A DNA stretch of 64,000 nt from an uncultured Cellulomonadaceae bacterium. GTDB taxonomy: Bacteria; Actinomycetota; Actinomycetes; Actinomycetales; Cellulomonadaceae. Below the pieces are notes generated by a model, which was given only the letters and a program-made list of their open reading frames with translations, did no database searches and had not been told where the DNA came from. The DNA is taken from assembly GCA_947495165.1 (NCBI GenBank), contig CANLXM010000003.1, positions 1-64,000 of the forward strand, in the 5' to 3' direction. This document shows positions 20,076 through 29,863 of this stretch, piece after piece (the first letter of the stretch is position 1; every line of letters starts with the position of its first letter). Position numbers and translations under genes: made by a program.

Positions 20076-20103
20076 TCGATAACGTTTTAGATATCGGTAT
20101 CGA
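20076..20103. promoter_or_regulatory. Candidate LacI-type operator between xylanase and importer
   Basis: An AT-rich patch with dyad symmetry: TCGATAAC (20076-20083) opposed to GTATCGA (20097-20103), enclosing AACGTT and GATATC palindromes. It lies 76-103 bases upstream of the xylanase start. Cores such as AACGTT are typical of LacI-family operators controlling actinobacterial glycosidases. No regulator gene is adjacent, so this is inference. Confidence 0.35.
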
Positions 20104-20288
20104 AACCGGGGGTGCGCCTGCCCGGTGTTTCCAGCATGTGACCGATGGTTGCAGATGCGTATCAGACGTGGATCAGTCCGTCGTGCGACCTTCGTCCCGT
20201 GGTAGAACCGGCTGACCAGGGTTCATCTCGGACCTGTTCACCGTGCGCCCGTGCTCGTGCACCGGCGCCCGACGTGAGGATGTGAGCA

Positions 20289-21935
20289 ATGACTGCAGCA
20301 GGAACATCGCGCCGCTCGCTGCGCGCCGTCGGCGCGATCGCCGCGCTCGGCCTCGTGCTGACCGCGTGCGCCGACACCAGCGAGGGCGACGACCCCACGG
20401 CGACCGGAGGAGCAGGCGGAGGTGGCACCGACAGCATCTCGGTCGGCACGACCGACGTCATCACGTCGCTCGACCCCGCGGGCTCGTACGACAACGGCTC
20501 GTTCGCCGTGCAGAACCAGGTGTTCCCGTTCCTGCTGAACACGCCGTACGGCAGCCCCGACGTCGAGCCGGACATCGCCGAGAGCGCCGAGTTCACCGCG
20601 CCCACCGAGTACACGGTCACGCTCAAGGAGGGCCTGACGTTCGCGAACGGCCACGAGCTCACGTCGTCGGACGTGAAGTTCAGCTTCGACCGCCAGCTGG
20701 GCATCGCCGACCCCAACGGCCCGTCGTCGCTGCTCTACAACCTCGACTCCGTCGCAGCGCCGGACGAGCGCACGGTGGTGTTCACGCTCAAGAGCGAGAA
20801 CGACCAGACGTTCCCGCAGATCCTGTCCTCGCCCGTCGGCCCGATCGTCGACGAGGAGGTCTTCTCGCCCACCGAGCTGACCCCGGCGGACACGATCGTC
20901 GCGGAGAAGGCGTTCGGCGGCCAGTACCTGATCACCGATTACACGGAGAACGAGCTGATCCGGTACGAGGCGTTCGAGGACTACATGGGTCTGCTCGAGC
21001 CCGCCGTCACGAAGGTGGTCACGGCGCAGTACTTCACCGAGGAGACCTCGCTCAAGCTCGCGGTGCAGCAGGGCGACGTCGACGTGGCTTTCCGCAGCCT
21101 GTCGCCGACGGACCTGGCCGACCTCGCGCAGGACGAGAACGTCACGGTGCACGAGGGCCCGGGCGGGGAGATCCGCTACATCGTCTTCAACTTCGCCACG
21201 CAGCCCTACGGCACCGACACGGCGGACGCGGACGAGGCCAAGGCGCTCGCGGTCCGCCAGGCGGCCGCCCACCTGCTCGACCGGCAGGCCCTGAGCGAGG
21301 AGATCTACCAGGGATCCTTCACCCCGCTCTACTCGTACGTCCCGGACGGCCTGACGGGCGCGGCCGAGCCCCTCAAGGAGCTCTACGGCGACGGCGCGGG
21401 CGCCCCGGACGCCGACGCCGCGGCAGCTGCGCTGTCCGAGGCCGGCGTGGAGACGCCCGTCGCGCTCAACCTGCAGTACAGCCCCGACCACTACGGCAAC
21501 TCCTCGGACGAGGAGTACGCGATGATCGAGGCGCAGCTCGAGGCGAGCGGCCTGTTCGACGTCTCGCTCCAGTCGACGCTGTGGGACACGTACTCGACCG
21601 AGCGTCGTGAGGACGTCTACCCGGCCTACCAGCTGGGCTGGTTCCCGGACTACTCGGACGCCGACAACTACCTGTCGCCGTTCTTCCTGCCGGAGAACTT
21701 CCTGGGCAACCACTACGAGGACGACGCCGCGACCCAGGCCATCCTCGGCCAGGCGAGCGAGGCCGACGAGGCCGCGCGCACCGCGCTGATCGAGGACGCC
21801 CAGCGGATCGTCGCCGAGGACCTCTCGACGCTGCCGTACCTCCAGGGTGCGCAGGTCGCGGTCGCGGGCACCGACATCACCGGTGTCACCCTCGACGCGT
21901 CCTTCAAGTTCCGCTACGCACCCCTGGGTCGCTGA
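20289..21935 (+). CDS. Opp/Dpp-type ABC transporter substrate-binding lipoprotein
   Basis: 548 aa, SBP family 5. Lipoprotein signal MTAAGTSRRSLRAVGAIAAL with lipobox LTAC (C27), then a full-length binding fold with the family motif TVTLKEGLTFANGHELTSSDVKFSFDR split near residues 110-138. This class binds di- and oligopeptides, nickel complexes or, in several bacteria, cello- and xylo-oligosaccharides. The neighbouring xylanase makes an oligosaccharide ligand plausible, but a peptide ligand cannot be excluded. First gene of a four-gene importer operon; a hairpin follows its stop. Confidence 0.9.
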   Translation: MTAAGTSRRSLRAVGAIAALGLVLTACADTSEGDDPTATGGAGGGGTDSISVGTTDVITSLDPAGSYDNGSFAVQNQVFPFLLNTPYGSPDVEPDIAESAEFTAPTEYTVTLKEGLTFANGHELTSSDVKFSFDRQLGIADPNGPSSLLYNLDSVAAPDERTVVFTLKSENDQTFPQILSSPVGPIVDEEVFSPTELTPADTIVAEKAFGGQYLITDYTENELIRYEAFEDYMGLLEPAVTKVVTAQYFTEETSLKLAVQQGDVDVAFRSLSPTDLADLAQDENVTVHEGPGGEIRYIVFNFATQPYGTDTADADEAKALAVRQAAAHLLDRQALSEEIYQGSFTPLYSYVPDGLTGAAEPLKELYGDGAGAPDADAAAAALSEAGVETPVALNLQYSPDHYGNSSDEEYAMIEAQLEASGLFDVSLQSTLWDTYSTERREDVYPAYQLGWFPDYSDADNYLSPFFLPENFLGNHYEDDAATQAILGQASEADEAARTALIEDAQRIVAEDLSTLPYLQGAQVAVAGTDITGVTLDASFKFRYAPLGR

Positions 21936-21952
21936 CCCGACCCACGATCCAC

Positions 21953-21984
21953 GGACGGGACGCCGCCACGGCGGCGTCCCGTCC
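21953..21984 (+). other. Intra-operon hairpin after the binding-protein gene
   Basis: GGACGGGACGCCGCC (21953-21967) pairs perfectly with GGCGGCGTCCCGTCC (21970-21984). It sits between the binding-protein gene and the first permease. Hairpins here usually protect the upstream mRNA and lower permease expression, so that binding protein is in excess. Confidence 0.6.
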
Positions 21985-22002
21985 GCGTCGCAAGGAGACC
22001 AC

Positions 22003-23088
22003 GTGACCGCGCTCACGGACGAGCCCGAGGCTGCCGCGACAGCCAAACCGACCGCCGCCGCACCCGGGGGAGGGCTGGGGCGCTACATCCTGGTCCGCTT
22101 CCTGCTCATCATCCCCACCGTCTTCATCCTCGTCAGCCTCGTGTTCTTCCTGATGCGCGTCGTCGGCGACCCGATCACCGCCTCGGTCGGTGGGCGCCTC
22201 ACCGAGGCGCAGCTGGCCGAGCGGCTCGCCGCCGCCGGGTACGACCGCCCCGTGCTGGTGCAGTACTTCGAGTACCTCGGCCAGATCTTCACCGGGGACT
22301 TCGGCCGAACGGTCACGGACAACCGGGCGATCAGCGAGATCCTGCTGACGTACGGCGCCGCCACGGTCGAGCTCGTGACGTTCTCGCTGATCATCGCGCT
22401 GCTGATCGGCATCCCGTTCGGACGGCTCGCGGCGTACCGTCGCGACCGCTGGTCCGATGCCACGCTCCGGGTGCTCGCGATCCTCGCCTACGCCACGCCG
22501 GTGTTCTTCGCGGGCATCCTGCTCAAGCTGATCTTCTCCGTCCAGCTGGGCTGGTTCCCGCTCGGACGCCGCACGACGCCGCAGACGCAGCTGATCCTCG
22601 ACCGCATCGACGGGTCGACCGGCATCAACATCATCGACGCGCTGCGGACCGGGCGCTGGGACCTGATCTCGGACGTCCTGTCGCACGCCGTCCTGCCCTC
22701 GCTCGCCCTGGGCCTGCTCACGGCCGGGGTCTTCCTGCGCCTGGTGCGGACCAACCTGATCGGCACGCTGTCGATGGACTACGTCGACGCCGCCCGTTCG
22801 CGCGGCGTCTCCGAGGGGCGCCTGCTGCGCAAGCACGCCTACAAACCGGCCCTGATCCCGATCATCACCGTCATGGGCATGCAGATCGCGCTCATGCTCG
22901 GCGGCGCGATCCTCACCGAGACGACCTTCGAGTGGCGCGGCCTGGGCTTCCAGCTCGCGCAGTACCTCGCGGCGCGGGACTACGTCGCCGTCCAAGGCAT
23001 CGTCGCCCTGCTCGCGGTGATCGTCGCCGTCACGAACTTCCTCGTCGACGTCCTCGCCGCGCTGATCGACCCGAGAGTGAGGTACTGA
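22003..23088 (+). CDS. Opp/Dpp-type ABC transporter permease (DppB-like)
   Basis: 361 aa. GTG 22003 has AAGGAG 7 bases upstream. A polar Ala-rich N-terminus of about 25 residues leads to a first membrane helix RYILVRFLLIIPTVFILVSL and the DppB-type layout of about six helices. The EAA loop region is visible as YVDAARSRGVSEGRLLRKHA (about 260-280). It forms the channel with the permease encoded 1 base downstream. Confidence 0.92.
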   Translation: MTALTDEPEAAATAKPTAAAPGGGLGRYILVRFLLIIPTVFILVSLVFFLMRVVGDPITASVGGRLTEAQLAERLAAAGYDRPVLVQYFEYLGQIFTGDFGRTVTDNRAISEILLTYGAATVELVTFSLIIALLIGIPFGRLAAYRRDRWSDATLRVLAILAYATPVFFAGILLKLIFSVQLGWFPLGRRTTPQTQLILDRIDGSTGINIIDALRTGRWDLISDVLSHAVLPSLALGLLTAGVFLRLVRTNLIGTLSMDYVDAARSRGVSEGRLLRKHAYKPALIPIITVMGMQIALMLGGAILTETTFEWRGLGFQLAQYLAARDYVAVQGIVALLAVIVAVTNFLVDVLAALIDPRVRY

Positions 23089-23089
23089 G

Positions 23090-24081
23090 ATGGCCACGCC
23101 ACCCGTCGGCGTCACCCACGAGCCCCGCTGGAAGCGGCTGCCGATCATCTGGCACCTGCGTCACAGCGTGGGCCTGCAGCGCGGCATGCTCGTCGCCGGC
23201 CTGCTGATCTCCGCGATGTTCATCCTCGTCGCGGTCCTCGCGCCCGTGATCGCGCCGTACGGCTTCAGCCAGCTCTCCGGCCCGGACGGCAGCTTCCCGC
23301 GCCAGGCCGCGCCGTCGTCGGAGTTCCTCTGGGGGACCACCGTGGGCGGCTACGACGTGTTCTCCCGCGTGGTGTGGGGCACGCAGACGGCGCTGCTGAC
23401 CGTCGTGCTCGCGGTGATCGCCTCGATCTTCCTCGGGGTGGCCCTCGGCCTGATCTCCGGGTACCTCGGTGGCTGGCTGGACCGGGTCCTGGTGATGATC
23501 GCCGACGCGGTCTACGCGTTCCCGTCCCTGCTCCTCGCGATCGTCGTGTCGATCATCATCTCCGGCGGCCAGTCTGACTTCTGGGGCGGCATCGCGGCCG
23601 CGGCGATCTCCATCACCGTCGTGTTCGTGCCGCAGTACTTCCGCGTGGTGCGTGCGGAGACCGTCCGGCTCAAGGCCGAGCCGTTCGTGGAGTCGGCACG
23701 CGTGCTCGGGGCGCCGACGTCGCGGATCCTGGGCACCCACGTGCTGCGCAACGCCACCCGCTCGCTCCCGCTCATCGTGACGCTCAACGCCTCCGAGGCG
23801 ATCCTCACCCTCGCCGGCCTGGGCTTCCTGGGCTTCGGCATCAACCCGACGATCGCCGCCGAGTGGGGCTACGACCTCAACCGGGCGGTGGCCGACGTCG
23901 CGAGCGGGATCTGGTGGACCGGCATCTACCCCGGCGTCGCGATCGTGCTGCTCGTCATGGGCATCACCCTGGTGGGCGAGAGCCTGAACGACCTGGCCGA
24001 TCCTCGGCTGCGCATCCGCCGCGCGGCCAAGCGGCGGCCCGCGCCTGCGGCGGACGTCACCGAGACGAAGGGAGCGGCGTG

Positions 24082-24082
<1 letters not shown>
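23090..24082 (+). CDS. Opp/Dpp-type ABC transporter permease (DppC-like)
   Basis: 330 aa. N-terminal helix region after about 30 residues, a periplasmic-type loop with YGFSQLSGPDG and FLWGTTVGGYDVFSRVVWG (the conserved 'GTD..GRD' region of DppC-like permeases in modified form), and the EAA loop EPFVESARVLGAPTSRILGTH (about 201-221). It starts 1 base after the DppB-like gene, and its stop codon shares a base with the ATPase start, so the three genes are coupled. Confidence 0.92.
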
Positions 24083-25728
<1,646 letters not shown>

Positions 25729-25755
25729 CGACGGTCGCGCTGGCGCGCGCAGCGC

Positions 25756-25792
25756 GATGCCCGACTCGCCACGAGGTGGCGCGTCGGGCATC
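25756..25792. terminator. Bidirectional terminator after the importer operon
   Basis: GATGCCCGACTCGCC (25756-25770) pairs with GGCGCGTCGGGCATC (25778-25792) with one mismatch and a 7-base loop. It lies between the importer operon and the convergent gene ending at 25832. Confidence 0.75.
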
Positions 25793-25831
25793 AGGCCGAG
25801 CGGGGCGCGAGGTCGTGCGACCTCCGTGCCG

Positions 25832-26344
25832 TCAGACGTGGCGCGGGCTGCCACCATCGACGTCCGGGTCACGGCGGATGTCGCCGTCGTGCGCGTCAGC
25901 CGGGCGTACGTCGGTCCCGGTCTCGTGCGTCCCACGGGCGTGGCGCTTGTCGGGATCGATCTTGTCGGCCTCGGCGAGGCGCTCGTCGACCTCGCGACGC
26001 ACGTCGGTCGCCGACTCCGACCGCTGGGCGGCCTGGGCCTGCAGCGTGGAGGCGTCGGCGGCGCGGGCGTCAGCCTCGGCCTGGAGCCGTGCGGCCTCCG
26101 CGCGGCTGGTGTCGGCCTCGGCCTGGGCGAGGCGAGCCTCAGCGTCGGTCTTCGCTGCGGCAGCCTCGCGGCGCTGCAGCTCGATGCGGTGCTCGTCCGC
26201 CTCGCGCCGGATCTGCTGCGCCTCGGCGCGCTGCTTCTCCGCCTTCTTGTCGCTTCCGGACCTCGTGACGAGGAACGCGATGAGAGCGATCAGTGCCACG
26301 GCGATCACCGCGATGATGATCCAGGTGGTCGTGTCCAGGTCCAT
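25832..26344 (-). CDS. Membrane-anchored coiled-coil protein
   Basis: 170 aa. MDLDTTTWIIIAVIAVALIA opens with a single N-terminal membrane helix (about 8-28), followed by a long Ala/Glu/Arg/Gln-rich stretch (about 35-125) of continuous heptad character, typical of a coiled coil, and a charged, His/Asp-rich tail. No enzyme motif is seen. ATG 26344 has GAGGAG upstream. Similar small anchored coiled-coil proteins are common and uncharacterised in actinobacteria. It is divergent from the cimA leader. Confidence 0.7.
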   Translation of the reverse strand: MDLDTTTWIIIAVIAVALIALIAFLVTRSGSDKKAEKQRAEAQQIRREADEHRIELQRREAAAAKTDAEARLAQAEADTSRAEAARLQAEADARAADASTLQAQAAQRSESATDVRREVDERLAEADKIDPDKRHARGTHETGTDVRPADAHDGDIRRDPDVDGGSPRHV

Positions 26345-26510
26345 GTCAGGCTCCTCACAGGTGGGCGGGTTACCTGCCCATTCGACCGCCCGTGCCTGGG
26401 CGCCGCAACCGCTCGCCCGCCGGGCCCTGCGTGGCGGCGATGCTCTGGCGGCTTGTCCGCCATGTGGTCGTGCTGGTCTCGACAGGGATCGCTGTGGCAG
26501 TCTCGCCGTT

Positions 26511-26540
26511 GTGACCCACTTCACGCTCATTCTCAGCTAG
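26511..26540 (+). CDS. cimA leader peptide (attenuation)
   Basis: A 9-codon frame from GTG 26511 encodes MTHFTLILS and stops at TAG 26538. Leu-Ile-Leu are consecutive, ATT is a rare Ile codon here, and an intrinsic terminator follows 30 bases later. The overall plan (GTG start with almost no 5' leader, branched-chain codons, terminator with seven T, then about 130 bases to the gene) repeats that of the ilvB leader. A weak CAGTCT box lies 7 bases before the GTG. Function as a regulatory leader is inferred from this layout. Confidence 0.75.
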   Translation: MTHFTLILS

Positions 26541-26569
26541 CGCGCCCGGCCCACCCGCCGGACGCGCAA

Positions 26570-26595
26570 CCTCCCGTATCTCGGGGGGTTTTTTT
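26570..26595 (+). terminator. cimA attenuator terminator
   Basis: CCTCCCG (26570-26576) pairs with CGGGGGG (26582-26588) over a 5-base loop (one G-U pair) and is followed by seven T (26589-26595). It lies between the leader peptide and cimA. Confidence 0.85.
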
Positions 26596-26730
26596 GTTGC
26601 TGGGGACACCCCGCGAGCCGCACACCCCGTGGTTCAGTGGGAACGACCGCACCACCCCCGCGGTCGAGCGTGAGGCACGACCTGCACCAAGCACCAGGCA
26701 CTACCGACTGACCGGAGAGAGCGCGAGCAC

Positions 26731-28320
26731 ATGGGCTTCCACGTCTACGACACGACCCTGCGCGACGGCGCGCAGCAAGAGGGCATGAACCTCTCGGTGG
26801 CGGACAAGCTCGCCATCGCGCCGCTGCTCGACGAGCTCGGTGTCGGTTTCATCGAGGGCGGGTGGCCGGGTGCCGTGCCGAAGGACACCGAGTTCTTCGC
26901 TCGGGCGGCCACCGAGCTCGACCTGAAGAACGCGGTGCTCGCGGCGTTCGGCGCCACGCGGAAGGTCGGCGTGCCCGCCGCGGACGACCCGCAGGTGCGC
27001 GCGCTGCTCGACTCCCAGGCGCCGGTGATCACGCTCGTCGCGAAGACGGACATCCGGCACGTCGAGCGCGCCCTGCGGACCACAGGTGAGGAGAACCTCG
27101 CCATGATCGCGGACACGGTCCGCTTCCTCACGGGCGAGGGGCGCCGGGTGTTTGTCGACGCCGAGCACTTCTTCGACGGGTACCGCGCCGACGCCGAATA
27201 CGCCATCGCCTGCGTGCGCGCTGCGTTCGACGCGGGCGCCGAGGTCGTCGCGCTGTGCGACACCAACGGCGGGATGCTGCCCGACTGGGTGGCGGAGATC
27301 GTCGCCCAGGTGCGCGCCGCCGTCGGCCCCGACGCGGTGCTGGGGATGCACGCCCACAACGACACCGGCTGTGCCGTGGCCAACACCCTGGCCGCCGTCG
27401 CCGCGGGGGCCGAGCACGTCCAGGGGACGGTCAACGGCTATGGCGAGCGGACAGGGAACGCGGACCTCATCACCGTCGTCGCCAACCTCGAGCTCAAGCA
27501 CGGCCGCAGGCTGCTCGCGGGGCACGGTCTCGAGGAGGTCACGCGGATCGCGCACGCGATCTCGGAGATCACGAACATCTCGCCGTACGGGCGCCAGCCG
27601 TACGTGGGGGCGAGCGCGTTCGCACACAAGGCCGGGCTGCACGCGAGCGCCATCAAGGTCGACCCGGACCTGTACCAGCACATCGACCCCACCGCGGTGG
27701 GCAACGACATGCGGATGCTCATCTCGGACATGGCGGGGCGGGCGTCGATCGAGCTCAAGGGACGCGAGCTCGGGTTCGACCTCGCGGGCCAGGGCGACAC
27801 CCTCGGTCGCATCGCCATGCGGGTGAAGCAGGCCGAGGCCGCGGGCTACACCTACGACGCCGCCGACGCGTCCTTCGAGCTCATGCTCCTCGAGGAGGTC
27901 GGGGGCGGGCGCCCCGTGTTCTTCCGCGTGGAGAGCTGGCGGACGATCGTCGAGCGCGCTGGGGGGCGCGGGATCGAGGCGACGGCGGAGGCGACGGTCA
28001 AGCTGCACGCCGGCGGTGAGCGCATCGTGTCCACGGGCGAGGGGAACGGACCGGTCAACGCGCTCGACCACGCGCTGCGGCAGGCGCTCGCGCGGGTCTA
28101 CCCGGAGATCGCCGACTTCGAGCTGATCGACTTCAAGGTCCGCATCCTCGACCAGATGCAGGGCACCGACGCCGTGACGCGCGTCCTCATCGAGTCCACG
28201 GACGGCGAGCGGTCGTGGAGCACCGTCGGGGTGGGCCCCAACATCATCGAGGCGTCCTGGGAAGCCCTGACGGACTCGATCATCTTCGGGCTGTTCTGCC
28301 GCGGCGTCGCCCCGCGCTGA
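26731..28320 (+). CDS. cimA: Citramalate synthase
   Basis: 529 aa HMGL-like/LeuA-family enzyme. DTTLRDGAQQEGMNLS (about 7-22) and the metal-binding MHAHNDTGCAVAN (about 209-221) are intact, with a C-terminal dimerised regulatory domain (about 395-525). The pattern GWPGAVPKDTEFF and the length match citramalate synthase (formerly LeuA type 2) and differ from 2-isopropylmalate synthase. It condenses pyruvate and acetyl-CoA to citramalate, the first step of a threonine-independent route to 2-oxobutyrate and isoleucine, and needs LeuCD and LeuB, both encoded here. Control by attenuation is likely. Confidence 0.9.
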   Translation: MGFHVYDTTLRDGAQQEGMNLSVADKLAIAPLLDELGVGFIEGGWPGAVPKDTEFFARAATELDLKNAVLAAFGATRKVGVPAADDPQVRALLDSQAPVITLVAKTDIRHVERALRTTGEENLAMIADTVRFLTGEGRRVFVDAEHFFDGYRADAEYAIACVRAAFDAGAEVVALCDTNGGMLPDWVAEIVAQVRAAVGPDAVLGMHAHNDTGCAVANTLAAVAAGAEHVQGTVNGYGERTGNADLITVVANLELKHGRRLLAGHGLEEVTRIAHAISEITNISPYGRQPYVGASAFAHKAGLHASAIKVDPDLYQHIDPTAVGNDMRMLISDMAGRASIELKGRELGFDLAGQGDTLGRIAMRVKQAEAAGYTYDAADASFELMLLEEVGGGRPVFFRVESWRTIVERAGGRGIEATAEATVKLHAGGERIVSTGEGNGPVNALDHALRQALARVYPEIADFELIDFKVRILDQMQGTDAVTRVLIESTDGERSWSTVGVGPNIIEASWEALTDSIIFGLFCRGVAPR

Positions 28321-28365
28321 GGCGAGCTCTCGCCCCGGGGCGGGCCCTCGCGCCGGAGTGGGCCC

Positions 28366-29421
28366 TCAGGCGGCGTCGTCGTCGGGCTTTCCCGTGTCCC
28401 CGGCCGGGTTCCGATAGCGCTGCCACGCGCTGAAGGCGCTCGACCCGAACAGGACGATCCCCAATGCCAGCCAGGCGATCCTGCCCGCCCCAGCGTCGCC
28501 CAGCACGCTGGTGGTGAGGGAGACAGCCCAGCCGACCGTGACGGTGGCGTAGATGCTGGCGGTGATCAGAGCCTTGCCCCGGACAGGCTCGAGGGAGCCC
28601 TCCAGCAACTGCAGCGCGTAGACCTGGGGCGTGCCGAACTCGTCCGCCGGGTGTGCCGCGCCGGTGTCCGCCCAGTGGCTCCTGGCATCGGCGACGTAGT
28701 GCGCGACCGTGGTGCGCGGGAGGTAGTGCCGACCGCGCAGGAGCCCGGCCAGGAGCGCGAACCACGCGTCCGGCGTCAGCGGCGCGTCGACGGGAGGCGT
28801 CGCAGGTGTGGTGGGTCGGACGAGCTCGACGATGACCGTGCCGGCCGCGAGCGCGAGCAGCAGCAGGCCGGGAACGTGGCCCAACGGTGGGTCCTCGGCC
28901 CGTGAGACCGCGACGGTCGCGGCGACGACGACGACCGCGGCGCTCGCGATCCACCACACCCAGCCTCGACGGAGGTGACCGGCCCTGCGATCGAGCAGAC
29001 CCCACTGGGTCCCGGTCCAGGCGAGGAGGGCGCCGACCGCCACCGCGACTCCGCCCGCGGTGATCGGGACCGCCCACCCGTGGATGACCATCAGCACGAT
29101 GCTGGCCAGACCGCCGAGCCAGCCGGTCCCGAGCACGACCAGGCTCCAGCGGTCCCGCGGGCTGGTCCCCTCGAGGTCCACCGCGGCTCGTTCGCTGGCG
29201 GGCACCTGCTGCAGGGTGACCTCGTGGGCGTAGGCGTCCGGCTCGCCGAAGAGGTCGACGGCCCTGCGTCCGGACTCGCGGCACGCGTCGCGCGCTTCGC
29301 CGACGGCCCGGTGGGCCTGGTCGCCGGAGACGGAATGGGTCACGACGAGCAGGAGGAGCAGGCGGTCGCCCCAGACCTCGTCCTCGGGATGGAGCCAGTC
29401 GGTGATCGTCGGTTCGGTCAC
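28366..29421 (-). CDS. PadR-associated membrane protein with repeated HAAS-like domains
   Basis: 351 aa. An N-terminal soluble helical segment (about 15-70: LLLLVVTHSVSGDQAHRAVG through AYAHEVTLQQ) is followed by four membrane helices (about 88-200), a second soluble segment (about 220-280) of similar pattern ending in FGTPQVYALQLLEGS, then two more helices. Both soluble parts resemble the helical signalling domain found in membrane proteins that pair with PadR repressors. GTG 29421 has GGAGAG upstream and overlaps the padR stop by 4 bases. It probably senses or relays an envelope signal; ligand unknown. Confidence 0.65.
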   Translation of the reverse strand: MTEPTITDWLHPEDEVWGDRLLLLLVVTHSVSGDQAHRAVGEARDACRESGRRAVDLFGEPDAYAHEVTLQQVPASERAAVDLEGTSPRDRWSLVVLGTGWLGGLASIVLMVIHGWAVPITAGGVAVAVGALLAWTGTQWGLLDRRAGHLRRGWVWWIASAAVVVVAATVAVSRAEDPPLGHVPGLLLLALAAGTVIVELVRPTTPATPPVDAPLTPDAWFALLAGLLRGRHYLPRTTVAHYVADARSHWADTGAAHPADEFGTPQVYALQLLEGSLEPVRGKALITASIYATVTVGWAVSLTTSVLGDAGAGRIAWLALGIVLFGSSAFSAWQRYRNPAGDTGKPDDDAA

Positions 29422-29786
29422 GGGTTCTCTCCAGGTGTGGCGGTCGACGGGACGTCGACGGAGGGGGCGAGCAGACCGGTCACTGCGTGCGCGAACGGCG
29501 CCCAGCCGGCGCGCAGCGCATCCAGCTGAGCGCGGCCGGCGGGGGTGAGGGTGAACACCTTGCGGCCCGGTCCGCCCTCGCCCTCGCGCCAGTCCGCCGT
29601 GACGGCTCCCTCGCTCTCGAGCCGGTTGAGTACGGGGTAGAGGGCGCCACCCTTGACCGGACCGATGCCGGCGGCCTGGAGATGCTGGGCCACGGCGTAG
29701 CCGTGTGCGCTGCCCTCGGACAGCACGGCGAGGGCGCACGTGGCGAGCAGGCCTCGCACCCACTCGGGGGCGGTGGCGTCGGTCAT
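29418..29786 (-). CDS. PadR family transcriptional regulator
   Basis: 122 aa. Winged helix: LATCALAVLSEGSAHGYAVA (about 14-33) and GALYPVLNRLESEGAVTADW (about 47-66) are the hallmark recognition and wing segments. The short C-terminus is that of the PadR-s2 subgroup. It overlaps the downstream membrane-protein gene by 4 bases. Two GACTAGTC palindromes lie 18-41 bases upstream of its ATG, suggesting autorepression and possible control of the divergent lplA. Confidence 0.88.
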   Translation of the reverse strand: MTDATAPEWVRGLLATCALAVLSEGSAHGYAVAQHLQAAGIGPVKGGALYPVLNRLESEGAVTADWREGEGGPGRKVFTLTPAGRAQLDALRAGWAPFAHAVTGLLAPSVDVPSTATPGENP

Positions 29787-29803
29787 GGACTGATCATGAC
29801 ACG

Positions 29804-29827
29804 GACTAGTCGGAAAGTCGACTAGTC
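29804..29827. promoter_or_regulatory. Candidate PadR operator, paired GACTAGTC palindromes
   Basis: Two perfect 8-bp palindromes GACTAGTC at 29804-29811 and 29820-29827, 16 bases apart, between padR (leftward) and lplA (rightward). A further inverted repeat GTCATG/CATGAC (29782-29787 and 29795-29800) overlaps the padR start. Inferred as an autoregulatory site. Confidence 0.55.
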
Positions 29828-29851
29828 GCGTTGGCGACCATGCCCGGGCAC

Positions 29852-29857
29852 TACGCT
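29852..29857 (+). promoter_or_regulatory. -10 element for leaderless lplA
   Basis: TACGCT lies 6 bases before GTG 29864, which favours that start over the upstream TTG 29831 and ATG 29840. Confidence 0.5.
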
Positions 29858-29863
29858 GGTGGT

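Noticed and set aside
26345..26510. A protein gene between the coiled-coil protein and the cimA leader
   Set aside because: Frames here are short, lack a ribosome-binding site and consist of off-frame GC-rich sequence; the stretch is best read as the divergent promoter region.
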